From Paenibacillus silagei (GTDB lineage: Bacteria > Bacillota > Bacilli > Paenibacillales > Paenibacillaceae): DNA of 64,000 nt. Position 1 is the stretch's first letter. Every line of letters begins with the position of its first letter. The notes under the pieces were generated by a model. That model saw nothing but the letters and a program-made list of their open reading frames with translations, did no database searches and was not told the origin of the DNA. Of the stretch, positions 7,320 through 16,116 are shown piece by piece. The DNA lies in NCBI RefSeq assembly GCF_017874735.1, contig NZ_JAGGLV010000001.1, forward strand, positions 248,001 through 312,000, written 5' to 3'. The translations under genes and the position numbers were made by a program.

Positions 7320-9248
7320 TTATCTGGAGGAGCCGCGTCCGCCGCGTGCACCGCCGCCGGAGCCTCCGCTGCGCCCGCCGCGCGATGAACTCCCGCCGCT
7401 GCTGCGTCCGCCCGAGCTGAAGCCGCCCTTACCGCCCTTGGAGCCGCCGCGTGAGCCGCCTTTGGGAGCGGAGGCGTTATAGCCGCCCGCATCGTTGCTG
7501 CGCGCTACATGCGCCCGGAATTTCGGGCTCGACTTCGCGCCGCCGGGATTATACCCGGCACCCGAGCCGGCACCCTTCGAAGCGCCGTAGCTGAAGCCGC
7601 CGGCATCTGCACCCCGGGATACGTTGGTGCTGTAGCCGCTGCTCGGCCCGCCCTGGGAGGCGTTGCCTCTGGCGGAACCGCCCCGCGCAGCGCCACCCTT
7701 GCCGCCGCGCCCGGCTGCAGCACCCGCACCTGCACCCGCAGCATAGCCGCTGGCTGGTGCGCTGTCGCCGCCGCTGGCGAAGGCGCCGTAGCCGCCGCCA
7801 GGTCTCGGCTTCTTCGCCGCGCCTTGCCCGGCGGAGTCGCCCTTCGGCGCCGCAGCTGCGCTGTACGCGCTGCGCTTGCCGCCTCCGGCCGCGTCCTTCC
7901 GGCTGCGGCCGCCGCCTTCCGCAGGCGCGCCCCAGCCGCCTGCGTCTTTGCCGCCGCGTCCGCGCCCGCCCGGACGCCCTGCGGCTTCGCCGCGCGGCGC
8001 ACCGCCGCTGCGGCCCTGCCCGCGGCCGCCACGGCCGGCGCGCGCCGCTTCAGGCGCCGCGCTCTGCCGCCCGCGCGGCGAGCCGCCGCCTTGCACCGAG
8101 GTGAATTCGCCTACGCCGAATTCATCCTTCTCGTACCGGCGGCGGTCCAGCCGCTGGGAGATGCCGTGCTCGATCAGTTCGAGCCCGGCGCGCTCACGCG
8201 GCGAAGCGAACGTGATCGCGAGGCCCTTGCCTCCGGCGCGGCCGGTGCGGCCGATCCGGTGAATATAGCTGTCCGCATCCAGCGGAAGATCATAGTTGAA
8301 GATATGGGTGACCCCTTCAACATCCAGACCCCGTGCCGCCACATCCGTAGCCACCAGTAACTGGAGCTTGGCGTCACGGAACCGCTTCATGACGGCTTCG
8401 CGCTTGCCCTGCGACAGATCGCCGTGCAGCTCGTCACAGTCATACCCGGCCGCCTGCAGCGCCTCGTTCAGCTTGATGGCCCGGCGCTTCGTCCGGCAGA
8501 AGATGATCGCCAGGTAAGGACGGTCGCGCTCGATCAGGGAGATCAGCGCCTCCTCCTTGTTGCGGTCCGAGCATTCCACCACCTGCTGGCGGATATTATC
8601 CAGAGGGATCGGCGAACCGCTCTTGATAATGACATCCAGCGGCTCCTTCATATAGTTCGCTGCCAGCCGTTTGATCGGGTCCGGCATCGTCGCGGAGAAC
8701 AGCATCGTCTGGCGGCGGTAAGGCACAGCCGTAATGATCGTCTCCACATCCTCCAGGAAGCCCATATGCAGCATCTGGTCCGCTTCATCCAGCACCAGCA
8801 TCTTCACGCCGCTAAGGTCCAGGGTCTCCCGGCGGAGGTGATCCAGCAGCCGTCCCGGTGTACCGATGATCAGATGTCTGCCGCCTTCCAGCTTGCGCAG
8901 CTGCTTCTCCACATCCTGACCGCCGTAGACCGCCAGAATCTTCACACCCGTATGACGGGCCAGCTTGCGTGCCTCTTCGGTAATCTGCAGCGCCAGCTCA
9001 CGCGTCGGTGCCAGAATCAGCGCCTGCGGATAAGCGGCCTCCACCCGGATCTTGTCCATAATCGGGAGCAGAAAAGCCAGCGTCTTCCCCGTTCCCGTCT
9101 TCGCACGTGCGATCACATCCAGACCCTGCACCAGCGGCGGAATCGCCTCTTCCTGCACCGGCGTCGGCTTCACGATGCCCTGCCCCTTGAGCAGATCAAT
9201 CAGCACTTCAGATACTCCTAAATCTTTAAAACCCGGCAATTGCTCCAC
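7320..9248 (-). CDS. DEAD-box RNA helicase with long Gly/Arg/Ser-rich tail
   Basis: The core, residues 1 to about 370, carries all helicase motifs: Q motif FKDLG...PTPVQ, Walker A AKTGTGKT (49-56), PTRELA, GTPGR, VLDEADQML, SAT, HGDLSQ, ATDVAARGLD and HRIGRTGRAG. It resembles CshA/DeaD cold-shock and ribosome-assembly helicases. Residues from about 375 to 642 are a low-complexity tail of Gly, Ser, Ala, Arg and Lys with many GGR/RGG-like repeats, probably disordered and RNA binding. The longest frame starts with GTG (9248), but the best ribosome binding site (GAGGTGGAG) overlaps that codon and would better fit the TTG five residues downstream; the exact start is uncertain. The preceding gap of about 380 bases may form a long leader. 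Confidence 0.9.
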   Translation of the reverse strand: MEQLPGFKDLGVSEVLIDLLKGQGIVKPTPVQEEAIPPLVQGLDVIARAKTGTGKTLAFLLPIMDKIRVEAAYPQALILAPTRELALQITEEARKLARHTGVKILAVYGGQDVEKQLRKLEGGRHLIIGTPGRLLDHLRRETLDLSGVKMLVLDEADQMLHMGFLEDVETIITAVPYRRQTMLFSATMPDPIKRLAANYMKEPLDVIIKSGSPIPLDNIRQQVVECSDRNKEEALISLIERDRPYLAIIFCRTKRRAIKLNEALQAAGYDCDELHGDLSQGKREAVMKRFRDAKLQLLVATDVAARGLDVEGVTHIFNYDLPLDADSYIHRIGRTGRAGGKGLAITFASPRERAGLELIEHGISQRLDRRRYEKDEFGVGEFTSVQGGGSPRGRQSAAPEAARAGRGGRGQGRSGGAPRGEAAGRPGGRGRGGKDAGGWGAPAEGGGRSRKDAAGGGKRSAYSAAAAPKGDSAGQGAAKKPRPGGGYGAFASGGDSAPASGYAAGAGAGAAAGRGGKGGAARGGSARGNASQGGPSSGYSTNVSRGADAGGFSYGASKGAGSGAGYNPGGAKSSPKFRAHVARSNDAGGYNASAPKGGSRGGSKGGKGGFSSGGRSSGGSSSRGGRSGGSGGGARGGRGSSR

Positions 9249-9627
9249 CTCACTAATTTTCTAAATTTTCAGTTCATCATGGCAGTCCATAACTTATATT
9301 CATCCATGTAACGGAGTAATGTACGCAAGGTAAGCAGAGGGGATCTCACCCTCAGGCCCTGTATAAGGACGGTACCGTTTCACATTCTTATCGTATTAAA
9401 TAAAAGCGGAAGCACCCCGTCACCGGAGCCCTTCCGTCCCATGGGCCCGCAAGGCAGCGGTCGAACGTTCGGTTATACGGCGCAGCAGCGATCCACCGGA
9501 CGTTCAGACGGCACTCCATTTGCGTTCCATTACACTTTAATTGTGGCAAGTTATCTTAATATTGTACTTGATTTTGCAACCTTTGTATGCATTCGGCGAA
9601 GAATAATTATTTATCCGTCTCTTCCGG
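9249..9627. other. Probable long 5' leader of the helicase gene
   Basis: It separates the UbiB stop from the helicase start on the same strand. It contains a 10-bp stem with one G-U pair, GAACGTTCGG (9463-9472) / CCGGACGTTC (9496-9505), and AT-rich sequence at 9530-9600 where a minus-strand promoter could lie. A long structured leader would fit a cold-shock type helicase, but no known RNA family is recognised. Confidence 0.35.
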
Positions 9628-11298
9628 CTAGAATCTGCCCGATTTGAAGATAGAGAACAGCAGCCACAGAATCATCAGCAGCGCGATGACCGAGCCGATC
9701 TCCACAATCGGGAAGTCCCAGAGCAGCGACGGCTCGCCGCGCAGGGAGGAGGCAACAATCAGTCCGGCCATGATGATGCTGAAGGCCAGCAGCACGATAC
9801 TGAAGGAGAGGCGGTTGCCGATCCGGCTGAACTTATGCTCCAGGTCCTGCAGCTCGGGGACCCCGATCTCCACCTTCAGCTTCCCCTTGCTGATCAGCGA
9901 GGAGAGCTGCCGGGCCTGAGCGGGAAGCTCAACCAGACTCTCGGCAAGATCAGCTACTCCGCCCAGCAGCTTGCGCTGCAGGCGGCTTCCGCTGAAGCGC
10001 TGCTTGATCAGCCGCCTGCCGAACGGCTCGGCCATCTGCATAATGCTGAAGGCCGGGTCCAGGCTGGCGACCATGCCCTCCAGGGTCAGCATCGTCTTGC
10101 CCAGCAGCGCCAGATCCGGCGGAATGACCAGCCGGTGCTTGCGGGCAATGCTGAACAAATCATTCAGCGCCTTGCCGATACTGACCTGCTTGAACGGGAT
10201 ATCATAATACTGCTCGCGCAGCCGGTCCATATCCTCGTGCAGTGCCATCCGGTCGGCCTCCTCCGGGATTACTCCCAGGCGCAGAATGGCCCGTACCATT
10301 GAGTCCGTATTCTTGCGCATGAGTGCAATCACCAGCGCGGACAGGCCATCCTTCATCTCCTCGCTAAGCCGCCCGACCATTCCGAAGTCGATCAGGGCCA
10401 GCTTTCCGTCCTCCAGCACCATGACATTCCCGGGATGCGGGTCGGCATGAAAGAAGCCATGAATAAAAATCTGGTTCAGCATCATCTCCACGAGCTGCTG
10501 GGCAATCGTCTTAAGCTTCATGCCCGAGCCCAGGAGCTCGTCCTTGCGGTTCAGCGTAATCCCTTCCATGTACTCCATAGTCAGAACCCTTGTGGAGCTG
10601 AAATCCCAGTAGATGGCCGGAATATAGATGTTATCTTGAGCAGACAGCTGCCCGGCTATACGCTCGGCATTGCGCCCTTCCTGGGCATAATCCAGCTCCG
10701 CCAGCAGCGCCCGGGAGAATTCCTCGACCATCCGGGCTAATCCGTATTGCCTGGCCCAGTCCATCTTGCGCTCGGCGAGCAGGCTTAGATCCGATAGAAT
10801 CTCAAGATCCCTGCCCATCGTCCGCATGACGCCTGGACGTTGTATTTTGACCGCAACACTCTGTCCGCCATGCAGCACAGCGCGATGCACCTGGCCGATG
10901 GAGGCGGCAGCGAGCGGATTGTTCTCGAAGTATTCGAAGACCGCATCAATAGGCTGGTCCAGCTCCTGCTCCAGAATATTGCGGGCCGTCTCGGCTGAGA
11001 ACGGCGGCACATTGTCCTGCAGCTTGACCAGCTCCTGAATAATCGCATCAGGCAGCAGATCGGAGCGCGTACTGGCAAGCTGGCCCAATTTGACGAAGGT
11101 CGGCCCCAGCTCCTCCAGCACCCTGCGGACCCGTTCAGCGAGGGTCACACTTTCATGAACCTCCTGTGTGATGATCCGGCGGGGAAGCGACAGAAGATGG
11201 TAGAGGCCCAGTTCCTCCACCATATAGCCGAAGCCATGACGCATAAGCGCCATGGCGATTGCCCGGTAACGTCCGGCATGCCTTATGCGGACAGCCAT
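9628..11298 (-). CDS. ubiB: UbiB/ABC1 (AarF) family atypical protein kinase-like protein
   Basis: This 556-residue membrane-associated protein belongs to the UbiB/COQ8 family of atypical kinase/ATPases linked to isoprenoid quinone synthesis. Family signatures are the N-terminal KxGQ motif (FVKLGQLASTRSDLLP), AAASIGQVHRA, the Lys in VAVKIQRPG, MEYMEG, HGFFHADPHPGNV and LIDFGMVG. Two hydrophobic helices close to the C-terminus form the expected membrane anchor. Its ATG directly abuts the stop of the upstream coiled-coil gene (TAAATG), so the two are translationally coupled. Firmicutes make menaquinone rather than ubiquinone, so its exact role here is unknown. Confidence 0.9.
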   Translation of the reverse strand: MAVRIRHAGRYRAIAMALMRHGFGYMVEELGLYHLLSLPRRIITQEVHESVTLAERVRRVLEELGPTFVKLGQLASTRSDLLPDAIIQELVKLQDNVPPFSAETARNILEQELDQPIDAVFEYFENNPLAAASIGQVHRAVLHGGQSVAVKIQRPGVMRTMGRDLEILSDLSLLAERKMDWARQYGLARMVEEFSRALLAELDYAQEGRNAERIAGQLSAQDNIYIPAIYWDFSSTRVLTMEYMEGITLNRKDELLGSGMKLKTIAQQLVEMMLNQIFIHGFFHADPHPGNVMVLEDGKLALIDFGMVGRLSEEMKDGLSALVIALMRKNTDSMVRAILRLGVIPEEADRMALHEDMDRLREQYYDIPFKQVSIGKALNDLFSIARKHRLVIPPDLALLGKTMLTLEGMVASLDPAFSIMQMAEPFGRRLIKQRFSGSRLQRKLLGGVADLAESLVELPAQARQLSSLISKGKLKVEIGVPELQDLEHKFSRIGNRLSFSIVLLAFSIIMAGLIVASSLRGEPSLLWDFPIVEIGSVIALLMILWLLFSIFKSGRF

Positions 11299-11646
11299 TT
11301 ATTCCGTACGCTGTTCCGGCACGGTGGTCTCCTGGGGTGACTTGCCCTCAAGCTCGGCAACACGGCCCTCAAGCTGGGCAATGCGCGACTCCAGCCTGGT
11401 GATATCCTCCTGCACAGGTACCTTAAGCTCCTTCAGCACCCGCTGAACCTGCTCCTGCACGGCAGACTTGAACACACCCCGTTCTTCATCTCCGCGCTCT
11501 ACCAGCCGTTCCACCAGCGCCTTGGATTCCGATGGGGCCAGCTCGCCCCGCTTTACCAGCTCGTCAACGACCTTCTCAACCTTCTCCTTGCTGACAATGG
11601 TGAGGCCTACGCCTAATGAGATAGCTTTCTTCAACAGATCACTCAT
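11299..11646 (-). CDS. Small coiled-coil protein, phasin/PhaF-like
   Basis: This 115-residue protein has an N-terminal amphipathic part (MSDLLKKAISLGVGLTIVSKE) with a glycine-containing hydrophobic stretch, then charged helices with a heptad-like C-terminus (VQEDITRLESRIAQLEGRVAEL). This pattern is found in proteins annotated as phasin-like or polyhydroxyalkanoate synthesis regulators. It is immediately upstream of and coupled to ubiB, a pairing that suggests a partner or membrane-targeting subunit. The ATG at 11646 follows GGGAGGG; the 25 codons upstream in frame are not supported. Confidence 0.7.
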   Translation of the reverse strand: MSDLLKKAISLGVGLTIVSKEKVEKVVDELVKRGELAPSESKALVERLVERGDEERGVFKSAVQEQVQRVLKELKVPVQEDITRLESRIAQLEGRVAELEGKSPQETTVPEQRTE

Positions 11647-11708
11647 GGTACTTCCCTCCCAAAGATTGCAGTTATGGATAAAGTATACCCCTTCGCCCGC
11701 CATTTCAC

Positions 11709-11732
11709 AAAATAACCCCACAAAGTGGGGCT
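11709..11732 (-). terminator. Terminator of the ThuA-like gene
   Basis: AGCCCCAC-TTT-GTGGGGTT on the minus strand (stem 11716-11721 / 11725-11730) is followed by ATTTTG, 30 bases after the stop at 11762. Confidence 0.7.
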
Positions 11733-11761
11733 AAGCTTCGATATTGCCGATTATTTGCTGA

Positions 11762-12394
11762 TTATCTGGGGATACGCGCCGCCCAGGTGGCTGCCCGCAG
11801 AATCAGCTGACGGACCGCCGGATGCCGGAACGACGGCTCATGATGGCCGGGCATCAGATAGACCACCCGTCCCAGGCCATAGCTGTGGCACCAGGCCGCA
11901 GGCAGCATCTCCCCGTCCGCTTCGTATTCGAGCAGAATCTGCTTCTCGGTGAACGGATCGAACTCGAACCGGTACGGCTCTTCATCGAGCTGGAAGTCTT
12001 CGATGCCTTCGGTAATATCATGCTCCTGCACCTTGAACTGAAGCGGAGTATAAGCCGGATGGCCGGTGAATCTGGCACCGATCAGCTGGGCCAGCTCATA
12101 ACGCTTCGCCAGGGATACCCCGGTGTGCAGGACAATCAGACCGCCTCCTCCGCTGACATAGCTCAGCAGACCTGCCGTTTGCTGCGGAGATACGGTTTCA
12201 TTCCACAATTCATTATATGCGATGCACAGATCATATCCGGACAAATGCTCGCTTAGCATCAGCTTCTTGTTCTCCGAGCATTGTACCGTCAGAAGCTCAT
12301 TCAGAATTTCACTGACCTGCTTGTCCACACCTTGCAACGGGTGAAACCGGGGGTGTGTGTAATCGCCTAACAACAGGCATTTTCTCTTGTCCAT
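11762..12394 (-). CDS. ThuA-like domain protein
   Basis: This 210-residue cytoplasmic protein has the glutamine-amidotransferase-like fold of ThuA (trehalose utilisation) proteins. Visible blocks are LLGDYTHPRFHPLQG at the N-terminus, the glycine turn YVSGGGGLIVLHTGVSLA (where the nucleophile elbow lies in classic amidotransferases), GARFTGHPAYTPLQFKV, and the C-terminal YGLGRVVYLMPGHHEPSFRHP. Substrate is unknown. The ATG at 12394 follows GGAGGAG with short spacing. It lies 61 bases downstream of hemD on the same strand. Confidence 0.75.
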   Translation of the reverse strand: MDKRKCLLLGDYTHPRFHPLQGVDKQVSEILNELLTVQCSENKKLMLSEHLSGYDLCIAYNELWNETVSPQQTAGLLSYVSGGGGLIVLHTGVSLAKRYELAQLIGARFTGHPAYTPLQFKVQEHDITEGIEDFQLDEEPYRFEFDPFTEKQILLEYEADGEMLPAAWCHSYGLGRVVYLMPGHHEPSFRHPAVRQLILRAATWAARIPR

Positions 12395-12455
12395 AGGTCT
12401 CCTCCTCCATATCTCTCTGTAATTGTAGTAGTAAATGTAATTGAACAGCCTGCTG

Positions 12456-13268
12456 CTACCGGTTAGCTGCAATATAGCGGCCCAGGGTAACGAACATGCT
12501 GCCCATCCGCTCGTGCTCCGGCATGACAATCCGCTTCACGCCTTCTTCCTTCAGGGCCTCCGAGGTCATACGGCCGACAGATACCGCCAGCACCTTCTCT
12601 TCAAAAGCCTGCACCAACGCCGCAAGCTGCCCCTGCTCCCGCGCATGCTGTGCCAGGAAGCGGAATTGCGGCGCACTGGTGAACGCCACTGCATCCACCT
12701 GTCCTTCGGTGATCTCTGTGAGCAGCAGCTCCAGCGCTCCAGGCTCCGGCTGAGTATACCGGTAAGGCTGCACACAGCTTACGGCTGCGCCCGCCTGCTC
12801 CAGCCAACCGGTCAGCTGCGGGGCAGTCTCCCCATGCAGCTGAAGCATGACCCGCTTGCCCTGCAGATCATAATCCTGCAGGCCGCGAATCAGTCCGGCA
12901 GAGCTGCCGTCATCGTCACGCACGACCGGCTCAAGTCCCCGTTTCTTCAGGGCATTCACTGTCTTATAACCACGGGCAGCAACAGGTGAGCCAGAGAGAA
13001 CCTCCAGGAAGCGGTCCGCAAGCGCCAGCTTCGCAGCCGTCTTGAACAATGCGTCCAGCCCCATACCGGTAGTCAGAATAGCCAGATCCGGCGGCTGCTC
13101 TGTCCAGGCAATCAGCCCCTCACGCAGGGCTGCATCATCCAGAAAGGTTGTCCCTTGAGCGGGACGGTGCAGCGCGGTGCCTCCCATATTCTCTACCAGC
13201 TTGGCCATGTCTTCCGCTTTACGCGGACCGGCCAGGGCTACGGTAATGCCCTTTAATTGCTCTGCCAT
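12456..13268 (-). CDS. hemD: Uroporphyrinogen-III synthase family protein
   Basis: This enzyme cyclises hydroxymethylbilane to uroporphyrinogen III in tetrapyrrole synthesis. The 270-residue product has the loosely conserved HemD layout of two similar domains: residues 8-35 (ITVALAGPRKAEDMAKLVENMGG), the linker VAARGYKTVNALKKRGLEP, MLQLHGETAPQL, then AVAFTSAPQFRFLAQHA and AVSVGRMTSEALKEEGVK near the C-terminus. It stands alone rather than in a hem operon, so it may be a second copy or a regulator-type paralogue. The ribosome binding site AGGGGAG has 8-base spacing. Confidence 0.8.
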   Translation of the reverse strand: MAEQLKGITVALAGPRKAEDMAKLVENMGGTALHRPAQGTTFLDDAALREGLIAWTEQPPDLAILTTGMGLDALFKTAAKLALADRFLEVLSGSPVAARGYKTVNALKKRGLEPVVRDDDGSSAGLIRGLQDYDLQGKRVMLQLHGETAPQLTGWLEQAGAAVSCVQPYRYTQPEPGALELLLTEITEGQVDAVAFTSAPQFRFLAQHAREQGQLAALVQAFEEKVLAVSVGRMTSEALKEEGVKRIVMPEHERMGSMFVTLGRYIAANR

Positions 13269-13359
13269 GAACGCTTCTCCCCTTCATCACCCCGTATTGT
13301 TGCTTACCAGTATACTTGCAAAGTGAGGTAAAAGAAAAGACCAGACTGCATATTCGGCC

Positions 13360-15414
13360 TCATGAATTCTGCTGATCCCCAGCGAGGTTCTCCCCCGGCT
13401 TGACCGCTTCCGGCGCAGCAGGAGCCTGGTTTCCCGGGTACAGCTTGAAGCGTCCGACCAGCTGCTGCAATTCATCGGCTTGCCGGCTCAGGTCGGCTGA
13501 GGAAGAGGCGATCTCTTCCACCGAGGCAAGCTGCTGCTGGGCGGCTGCCGAGATCGTCTCGGTACTGCCTGCCGCAGCCTCGGTAATGCCGCGGATCTCG
13601 TTAATAGCCTGATCCAGACTATCTGCTTCTGCAGTCAGGGTCTGAACGCCTTCGTTCATTCCGCCTATAGTCTCCGCTGCCCCCTTAATCGCCCTGCGGA
13701 TACGCGAGAACGAACGTCCCGTTGTATCCACAGCCATGATGCCGTCCATCACCTTGGTCTTCGCATCCTCCATGCTTGCCGTAGCCCGGAGCATCTCTGA
13801 ATGGATAGAGGCAACCTGCTCGGAGATCAGGCTTGCTGACTTTCCGGATTCTTCCGCAAGCTTGCGGACCTCCGAGGCTACCACAGCGAACCCGCGGCCC
13901 TGTTCACCGGCTCTGGCCGCTTCTATGGACGCATTCAGCGCCAGCAGGTTCGTCTGCCGCGAGATTCCCGAGATCACTCCGGTAATCCCCTGGATCTGCC
14001 CGACCCGCTCACTCAGCTGATCGATGACCTTGCCCATCTCCTCCACGGTCTCATGAATGCCGTTGATTTTGTCGACTACGCTGATGACCGAATCATTGCC
14101 CTCCGAAGCCGACAGCGAGGTCTTGTCCATCATTACCGACACCTGCTGCATGAACTCAGAGATATGGGCTACCTCGGTGGTGGTGGCTGCCGTGCTTGCC
14201 ATTCCTTTATGTACACTGCCCACCTGCTGCTGCGTGCCCGCTGCCACCTCCTGGATGGCCACTGTCACATGCTCTATAGCCTTGGTCGTCTGCTCTGCCC
14301 CCGCGCTCAGCTGCTCTGCAGAGAAAGAGACATTATCCGTCATCGTCTGCACCCCGATAATCATCTGCCGCAGATTCTCCACCATCAGGCGGAAATTCCC
14401 GGCCAGCAGGCCGATCTCATCCCCCCGGAATTCCCCGATATCCTCCGACAGGTCGCCGCCGGCAATCCGCTCGGTTGCCTTGCGCAGGCGGATCAGCGGC
14501 TTCAGAATCGACGCAATGTTGAAATAGATCAGCACCAGCGCCAGCAGCACGGATACAGAGATGACCAGCCAGACCGTCTCACGGATGCCGCTGGTTGCCT
14601 GCGTAATCTCATTCAAGCTGATGGTGCCTCCGATTCTCCAGCCCGTCAGCTCATTCACCATGAAGGTCATCTTCTTGGGTGCATCCTTATATACATAATC
14701 GAAGCTTCCGCTCTCACTCCCGAACATCTGCTTCACGAACTCAAGCGAGGATTCCGCACCAATCGCTTCTGTGGGATGAACCAGGAATTTCTTGCTGCTG
14801 TCGATAATCAGAATATAGCCCTCCTGACCGACCTTGATATCCGTCATACCGGCAAGGGAGGACAGATTCAGATCAAGACTGACTACGCCGTCCCCGCCTG
14901 CGAGCACCGCCGATACCGCAATGGCGCTCTCCCCGTTCACCGTCTGAAATACCGGTGAGATCACAGTGCCGCTGCCCTTCTTAAGCGCATTGATATATGT
15001 ATTCTCCTTGCGCGGATCATAGCCTTCCGGCAGCTCCAGCTCTGCCGCTCGGATGCTCTTGCCTTTGCTGGTTCCGGCATAAATATCAAGCACATCGGGA
15101 TGCAGCGCGGCATACTCCCGCAATCTGTTCTCCAGTGCAGGCGCCGCCAGTCCGGCCGCCTCGTTATTAATGGAATCTGCCGGAAGCTGTCCGGCGAAAT
15201 AGAGAATATCATCTATTTTCGACTGAATATTGGAACTTATGATCTGGTTCACTGCAACTACACTTTCCTGGGCATTATTGGTAAGCTGCTCCCCTATGTT
15301 GCTGCTGGCCGATTGATAGGTTAACCAGCCTATAATGATGCTCGGTACCAGCAGGACAAGCAGATAGGTAGTAATCAGCTTCGTACGGATGTTCAGACGC
15401 ACCTTTTTATTCAT
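13360..15414 (-). CDS. Methyl-accepting chemotaxis protein (double Cache sensor)
   Basis: This 684-residue transmembrane chemoreceptor has TM1 at about residues 12-32, a large extracellular region of about 240 residues with dCache-type strings ([36 protein letters not shown]), TM2 near 285-305, a HAMP domain ([16 protein letters not shown]) and a long cytoplasmic signalling coiled coil. The signalling hairpin reads [20 protein letters not shown], then [18 protein letters not shown]. It should pass ligand signals to CheA/CheW. A sigma-D-like promoter lies upstream. The ribosome binding site is weak. Confidence 0.92.
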   Translation of the reverse strand: MNKKVRLNIRTKLITTYLLVLLVPSIIIGWLTYQSASSNIGEQLTNNAQESVVAVNQIISSNIQSKIDDILYFAGQLPADSINNEAAGLAAPALENRLREYAALHPDVLDIYAGTSKGKSIRAAELELPEGYDPRKENTYINALKKGSGTVISPVFQTVNGESAIAVSAVLAGGDGVVSLDLNLSSLAGMTDIKVGQEGYILIIDSSKKFLVHPTEAIGAESSLEFVKQMFGSESGSFDYVYKDAPKKMTFMVNELTGWRIGGTISLNEITQATSGIRETVWLVISVSVLLALVLIYFNIASILKPLIRLRKATERIAGGDLSEDIGEFRGDEIGLLAGNFRLMVENLRQMIIGVQTMTDNVSFSAEQLSAGAEQTTKAIEHVTVAIQEVAAGTQQQVGSVHKGMASTAATTTEVAHISEFMQQVSVMMDKTSLSASEGNDSVISVVDKINGIHETVEEMGKVIDQLSERVGQIQGITGVISGISRQTNLLALNASIEAARAGEQGRGFAVVASEVRKLAEESGKSASLISEQVASIHSEMLRATASMEDAKTKVMDGIMAVDTTGRSFSRIRRAIKGAAETIGGMNEGVQTLTAEADSLDQAINEIRGITEAAAGSTETISAAAQQQLASVEEIASSSADLSRQADELQQLVGRFKLYPGNQAPAAPEAVKPGENLAGDQQNS

Positions 15415-15487
15415 ATAATGGACTCACTCTCTCTTTCATTCTTCCTGGGTCTTAAGAAGGATCATAGCGGCAGCTTTATATAATTAA

Positions 15488-15513
15488 ATATCAGCCCCCG
15501 AAACCCTCTTTTT
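15488..15513 (-). promoter_or_regulatory. Possible sigma-D-type promoter of the chemoreceptor
   Basis: On the minus strand GCTGATAT (15488-15495) matches the sigma-D -10 GCCGATAT with one change, and AAAA lies 14 bases upstream where TAAA is expected. Confidence 0.35.
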
Positions 15514-15570
15514 TCCGGCAATTAATGATAATTTCCCTATATTTATTGATAATTTTTATAGGAGCACAGC

Positions 15571-15601
15571 AAAAAGACCGTTTCCATGAAAACGGTCTTT
15601 T
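15571..15601. terminator. Terminator after the perR-like gene
   Basis: AAAGACCGTTT pairs with AAACGGTCTTT, giving a U-run on both strands. It lies about 50 bases after the perR-like stop and also insulates the upstream part of the chemoreceptor region. Confidence 0.85.
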
Positions 15602-15647
15602 GTTATATTCCGTTACTAAGCGAGCCAGCACGCCTCATACAAACGTC

Positions 15648-16049
15648 CTAGTTCTGGCGTGAATTTCTGCTCTGGCAGGCCGGGCATATGCCTCCGAATA
15701 CCACATGCGTATGAGTGATCGAATAGCCTGTATCTGCTGCCACCGAGTCGCTCCACTCCTGCGGGACCTGGCTCATCACTTCATCCACGGCACCGCAGAT
15801 TTCACAGACAATATGCTGGTGGTCGTCCAGGCGCGCATCATACCGGCTGGCCGCCTCGCCCAGCTTCAGCTCGCGGATCATCTGCTTATCTGTAAGGTAG
15901 CGCAGGGAATTGTAGACCGTTCCATAAGCGAGGTTATGCCCCTGCTCAACCAGCCGGTTCATGACCTCCGCAGCGGTAGGGTGATCATGGGAATTGCGGA
16001 CGATATCATACACGGCTTGACGCTGAGAGGTCAGGTTCAGGGTTCTCAT
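15648..16049 (-). CDS. perR: Fur-family regulator, PerR type
   Basis: This 133-residue DNA-binding metalloregulator has the winged-helix part HPTAAEVMNRL, YGTVYNSLRYL, and the metal ligands of PerR in RYDARLDDHQHIVCEICG (Asp, His, His) with VDEV supplying the Asp that separates PerR from Fur. Structural zinc is held by CEIC and CPAC. It probably represses peroxide-stress genes and is inactivated by iron-catalysed His oxidation. I start at the second ATG (16049), because AGAGG lies 9 bases upstream; the longer start at 16058 has no spacing. A Fur/Zur role cannot be excluded. Confidence 0.75.
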   Translation of the reverse strand: MRTLNLTSQRQAVYDIVRNSHDHPTAAEVMNRLVEQGHNLAYGTVYNSLRYLTDKQMIRELKLGEAASRYDARLDDHQHIVCEICGAVDEVMSQVPQEWSDSVAADTGYSITHTHVVFGGICPACQSRNSRQN

Positions 16050-16116
16050 CTTTATCATCCTCTAATTTGTTTTTAGATCAAGTATAAGTCCTGATGCCGG
16101 AAGCGTCAATGCGCCT

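Noticed and set aside
7505..8360. Long ORFs in other frames opposite or within the helicase tail
   Set aside because: They are shadows caused by the GC-rich, stop-poor low-complexity coding sequence and have no ribosome binding sites or family features.
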